Part shown: positions 5,710-8,463 of the stretch, piece by piece | How the letters are laid out: the number at the start of each line of letters is the position of its first letter | Position numbering within the stretch: the first letter of the stretch is position 1 | Program-made: the position numbers and the translations under genes | DNA from: an uncultured Collinsella sp. | Lineage (GTDB): Bacteria; Actinomycetota; Coriobacteriia; Coriobacteriales; Coriobacteriaceae | Assembly (NCBI GenBank): GCA_905197385.1 | Contig: CAJJYO010000058.1 | Location: 1-8,463, forward strand | DNA: 8,463 nt | Reading direction: 5' to 3' | Notes under the pieces: model-generated | The model's database searches: none | Seen by the model: only the letters and a program-made list of their open reading frames with translations | Told to the model about the DNA's origin: nothing

Positions 5710-6570
5710 TCACAGATTGAGTCTACCCTGGGGATCGGTGAAACCGTCAGTACCCTCCTTGAGTTTCTTCTCGTCTGCCTTCACGCGACGCTCGAGCTTT
5801 TTTGTATCCTCGGCAGGCGGTAGGTTCTCGGGAACAATTCCGCGGTCGATGAGGCTGCCACGCACGCTCGTGTTGTTCTCGACGTGTTCTTGTTTGATCT
5901 GGTCCAGACCGTACAAGTCGTGTTCCTCGGCGTTGAAGGCCGTCATCGAGTTCGTGAGGTCCTTTGCTTTGATGAGGACATCGGCTAACCTGTCCGCCAA
6001 TGCCGCGCTCTTGGGTACGCCGAGCTGCTGCTTCATTTCCGCCGTGCTTCTGCCGCCGAATAACGCCTCATCGCCCTTCGACTTGATGATCGCGAATCCT
6101 TTGGAGTCCACGCCGCGTTTGAACGCAATACCCGAGAGCTGTTTCTCTGAATCGGATAGCGAGTGGCGCGCCTGCAAGCGCTGAATCTCTGCGAAGCGCT
6201 GCTCTATGAGCTCTTGGCGGCGCGTCTGCACGGCAAAGTATGCCTGGGCGAGCGCGATCTCTGGCTTGTTTGAATCTCCGTTCTGTGCGATTAAATAGCA
6301 TGCATAGCGCGTAAGTTTGTAGTCTTTAACCGCGCGAGCGGCGACACCGGCAGTTACCATTTTCGTGGTGTCACGAAAATGGGAATCAACTGGAGTTTTG
6401 TTTGTTTCGCACGAGACTTTTGCCCTCTTAACAACTTCGGCGAAGTTCTCCCATCGAGTGTACCCCATGGGTTCCATTAAATCGCGTGCGAGCCAATACT
6501 CAACGCCGTCTTCCACATGGGCGTAGCTGTCAAGTTCGACACGCCATTTCTCGATATCCCTGCTGTCCAT
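5710..6570 (-). CDS. dinD: DNA damage-inducible protein D (DinD)
   Basis: This 286-residue protein is close to the ~274 of E. coli DinD. It follows that protein along its length: an N-terminal BRO-N/antirepressor-like part (VEYWLARDLMEPMGY, 23-37), a middle LTRYACYLIAQNGDSNKPEI (86-105), AQAYFAVQTRRQELIE (108-123), FAIIKSKGDEALFGG (159-173) and a C-terminal ENLPPAEDTKKLERR (248-262) with a lysine-rich tail. E. coli DinD is LexA-controlled and inhibits RecA strand exchange; whether that holds here is inference. The start has a strong AGGAGG (6580-6575) 4 nt before the ATG. The gene stands alone, opposite in direction to the tRNAs, and its 3' end abuts the tRNA-Lys repeat with no good terminator of its own. 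That setting and its patchy spread among bacteria suggest acquired DNA. Confidence 0.9.
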   Translation of the reverse strand: MDSRDIEKWRVELDSYAHVEDGVEYWLARDLMEPMGYTRWENFAEVVKRAKVSCETNKTPVDSHFRDTTKMVTAGVAARAVKDYKLTRYACYLIAQNGDSNKPEIALAQAYFAVQTRRQELIEQRFAEIQRLQARHSLSDSEKQLSGIAFKRGVDSKGFAIIKSKGDEALFGGRSTAEMKQQLGVPKSAALADRLADVLIKAKDLTNSMTAFNAEEHDLYGLDQIKQEHVENNTSVRGSLIDRGIVPENLPPAEDTKKLERRVKADEKKLKEGTDGFTDPQGRLNL

Positions 6571-6630
6571 ATCTCCTCCTCGCTGGTCTATTTTCTATGC
6601 GGGCTTTGCCCGCTCTATATTCAGAATAAG
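6571..6630 (-). promoter_or_regulatory. dinD leader with palindromes
   Basis: The leader contains the ribosome site, a perfect GCGGGC-TTT-GCCCGC hairpin (6599-6613) and TATTC-A-GAATA (6618-6628), a dyad that could be an operator. No canonical LexA box (CTGT-N8-ACAG or GAAC-N4-GTTC type) was seen, so SOS control is not supported by the visible sequence. No convincing -35/-10 pair was found. Confidence 0.35.
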
Positions 6631-6653
6631 GATACGCTGTCGTGCGGACACGA

Positions 6654-6689
6654 ATGGGCCCCGTGCTGCTTCAAGCTCACGGGGCCCAT
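6654..6689 (-). terminator. GC-rich hairpin after the flavoprotein gene
   Basis: A perfect 12 bp inverted repeat (6654-6665 with 6678-6689) with a 12 nt loop lies between the flavoprotein stop and dinD. No T-run follows on either strand, so it is an atypical terminator or an mRNA 3' end stabiliser. Confidence 0.55.
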
Positions 6690-6731
6690 GGATATCGATT
6701 GATTGTGTTCTGCTTTAGATAGGTGTCCGGT

Positions 6732-8258
6732 TTAATCCGCTCGATAGTGCGATCCGAGACTTTCGGTCCGCTTACGCATGGCTTTGACCATCTCCGTCGA
6801 CAGCTGAATCTGCGACTTTAGGCGGGCGAGGGCAGCGATTTCGCTGTCATTGGCGCGCGGCTTATGCAGCGACGTCGCCTCGTCTTGTAGGCTTTCAAGC
6901 TCTTGAAGCGCCTCGGATAGGCCTGGTTCGGTCCTGTTGATCATGCAGTAGGTGCTCATTGTGTGTTTGAGGCAGCGGGTTAGGCGCTCGGCGACTGCTG
7001 TAGCGATGCCATGCTCGGGGAGGGCGACATCCACCGGTGCGTCAGCCTCGGGAGCGTCCAGTGCTGCTCGAGCCGCCGATGCGCCCGCGATACGCCCGAA
7101 TACGATGCCATTGGCGCTCGACAGCCCTCCGATGCGGTCGGCGCCGTGCATGCCGCCTGTTGCCTCGCCACAGGCGTAGAGGCCCTCAACGCCCGTGCAC
7201 GCGGTCTTGTCGATCTTGATACCGCCGTTGGCGGCGTGGGCATACATCGCCACGCGCATCTCGTCGGTCGGCGCGATGCCGTGCTCGTCTTGCAGCCAAG
7301 TGGCAAAGGTCTGCACAAACTCGGGGACGTCCTCGCGGGGGAAGTCGTAGTGGAGCGCCAGGCCTTCGGCGCCTGCTTGATCGATGGCAAGATCGATGGC
7401 GCGGGAAGCCAGGCGCGAAGTGAAGGGGCCATATCCGGAGCGTTGCTCAAGCAGATCGTCCAGCTTGTCATCAGCGATTTCAACTGGCTGGTCGAACTTA
7501 ACGTAGCGCCAGGTCTTTTCGTTAAAGACCAGGTTGCGCTTAGGCTCAATGAAGCCGGGCATCATCTGCATGAATTCTATATTGGTAAGGGATGCGCCGT
7601 GCGCCCGTGCGATGGCCTGCGAGGAACTAAGTACATCGGCGGAAGTGAGGCTGCGCTCGAACAGTCCGCCCGTGCCGCCCGCAGCGATGATAGTGGCCTT
7701 GGCTGCCATAGACGCAAGATGCTCGTTTGCGCGGTCGTAGAGCACGGCGCCGACAATCTTTCCGGTCGTGTCCTCAACAAGGTCTATAAGCTCGTGGCGG
7801 GGGAGCAGACGAATGCCGAGAGACTCGATCTGGGCCGTACACGCGTCCTCAAGGGGCTTGCGGGTGAGTCCGCGCCACATACGCGTCTTGTGGTCGAAGC
7901 AGGGGATAAATTGTTTTTGCTGGGCGCTCTCGGCGCTTTGCGGGCGCTGGAGTTCTACGCCCAGATCCTGCTCGAGCCATGCAATTGCCTGGGGAATGCC
8001 GTGGACGAACGTCTGGACGAGCTCGGGGTCGGCAACGCCGCCGCCGACGGTCTGGATGGTGTCGATGAGGTCTTGTTCGTCATCTTCGTCGACGGGTCCA
8101 ATAAGGCCGAGGCCCCAGGTGCCCGGGAAGAAGCTCGATCCGCTCATGGTCTTGCCGGCGCTTGCCACAGTGACGGTCGCGCCCGCACGTGCTGCTTCTA
8201 TAGCGGCGCAAAGGCCCGCAATGCCAGATCCAATTACAAGTACATCAGTCGATTCCAT
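6732..8258 (-). CDS. FAD-dependent oxidoreductase of the L-aspartate oxidase / fumarate reductase flavoprotein family
   Basis: This 508-residue protein starts at the ATG at 8258, with AAAGGA (8269-8264) 5 nt ahead; the longer frame to 8315 adds 19 residues that look nothing like the family. It has an N-terminal Rossmann loop VIGSGIAG (8-15), IIAAGGTGGLF (190-200), SRLASRAI (281-288, with R282 the likely catalytic Arg), HAANGGI (341-347) and the second FAD stretch GEATGG..HGADRIGG (364-378). A helical C-terminal domain ends in RTESLGSHYRAD. No signal peptide or heme motif is seen, so it is probably cytoplasmic. The normal EF.QFHPT motif reads EFMQMMPGF (228-236), so the substrate-binding His is absent, and RESRG-type residues read RTESLG. 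It therefore may not be a true NadB or fumarate reductase. No nadA or nadC partner is visible in the window. Confidence 0.85.
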   Translation of the reverse strand: MESTDVLVIGSGIAGLCAAIEAARAGATVTVASAGKTMSGSSFFPGTWGLGLIGPVDEDDEQDLIDTIQTVGGGVADPELVQTFVHGIPQAIAWLEQDLGVELQRPQSAESAQQKQFIPCFDHKTRMWRGLTRKPLEDACTAQIESLGIRLLPRHELIDLVEDTTGKIVGAVLYDRANEHLASMAAKATIIAAGGTGGLFERSLTSADVLSSSQAIARAHGASLTNIEFMQMMPGFIEPKRNLVFNEKTWRYVKFDQPVEIADDKLDDLLEQRSGYGPFTSRLASRAIDLAIDQAGAEGLALHYDFPREDVPEFVQTFATWLQDEHGIAPTDEMRVAMYAHAANGGIKIDKTACTGVEGLYACGEATGGMHGADRIGGLSSANGIVFGRIAGASAARAALDAPEADAPVDVALPEHGIATAVAERLTRCLKHTMSTYCMINRTEPGLSEALQELESLQDEATSLHKPRANDSEIAALARLKSQIQLSTEMVKAMRKRTESLGSHYRAD

Positions 8259-8296
8259 CGTATTCCTTTCTCGTCCGGCGCATTGTCGCATGGGTG

Positions 8297-8337
8297 ATCG
8301 GCAAAGGCATCGCAAAGATGGGATAAATCGGCAAAGG
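8297..8337 (-). repeat. Three ATCG(G)CAAAG direct repeats upstream of the flavoprotein gene
   Basis: ATCGGCAAAGG occurs at 8297-8307 and 8327-8337, exactly 30 nt apart, with a related ATCGCAAAG at 8309-8317 between them. They sit 39-79 nt ahead of the ATG and might be repeated regulator-binding sites. No clear promoter hexamers were identified in 8259-8440. Confidence 0.4.
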
Positions 8338-8441
8338 GCAAATATGGCACGTGGACGTTGAAGCCACTTGGCGGCTCCTTCTCCTCACACTTCATGTTCC
8401 ATCAGAACTGATATATCGGATCTCGAACGTTTTATGGTAAC

Positions 8442-8463
8442 AAAAAAGAGCCGCTACCCGGGT
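8442..8463 (-). terminator. Half of a terminator for a gene beyond the right edge
   Basis: Read on the - strand, the GC-rich AGCGGCTC arm runs straight into TTTTTT (8447-8442). This is the usual 3' half of an intrinsic terminator; the other arm lies outside the window. It would end a - strand gene to the right, isolating the flavoprotein gene. Confidence 0.5.

Noticed and set aside
7011..8297. Long + strand open frame (428 codons) opposite the flavoprotein
   Set aside because: It is a shadow of the GC-rich flavoprotein gene, without recognisable motifs or a ribosome site.
8259..8315. N-terminal extension of the flavoprotein
   Set aside because: The added 19 residues are Arg/Cys-rich and precede the family's usual start; AAAGGA sits before the internal ATG at 8258.

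Overview
The window looks like chromosomal DNA from a GC-rich Gram-positive bacterium. My best guess is a gut Coriobacteriia (Collinsella or a near relative), from the GC-rich codon use, the AGGA/GGAGG ribosome sites and the style of the Rho and flavoprotein sequences. That assignment is an inference and no search was run.

Layout. (1) Positions 1-560: the C-terminal end of transcription terminator Rho on the + strand, closed by a strong intrinsic terminator. Its first ~25 codons do not belong to Rho. They read as the ATP-pyrophosphatase loop region of asparagine synthetase B, joined in frame at a motif both proteins share. (2) 561-2693: a probable two-gene + strand unit, with a good sigma-70-type promoter, an unrecognised Ala-rich protein with two N-terminal membrane segments, and a VanZ-family membrane protein. 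It ends in a perfect hairpin that also serves the converging gene. (3) 2776-4989: two separately transcribed - strand metabolic genes, a zinc-motif ROK sugar kinase (fructokinase type) and a fold-type I PLP aminotransferase, divided by a terminator. (4) 5100-5703: a promoter, tRNA-His, and two nearly identical tRNA-Lys(CTT) genes. These are followed by a ~97 bp imperfect direct repeat that duplicates the 3' end of tRNA-Lys plus its terminator, with a cluster of small hairpins between the copies. (5) 5710-6570: dinD on the - strand, abutting the second repeat copy. (6) 6732-8258: a - strand NadB/fumarate-reductase-like FAD protein lacking a usually conserved active-site histidine. The right edge carries half of a terminator for a gene outside the window.

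How it works together. The protein genes are mostly single units with their own terminators, so the window is not one pathway. The kinase and the aminotransferase are ordinary housekeeping functions. The least ordinary part is the tRNA-Lys locus: a duplicated tRNA 3' end, loss of the encoded CCA in the second tRNA copy, a hairpin cluster, and an adjoining gene that often behaves as accessory DNA. Together these look like a remnant of integration or rearrangement at a tRNA. The asnB/rho joint at the left edge is either a real fusion or, more likely, an assembly join at a ~21 nt shared word. I see no convincing undescribed multi-gene system here.
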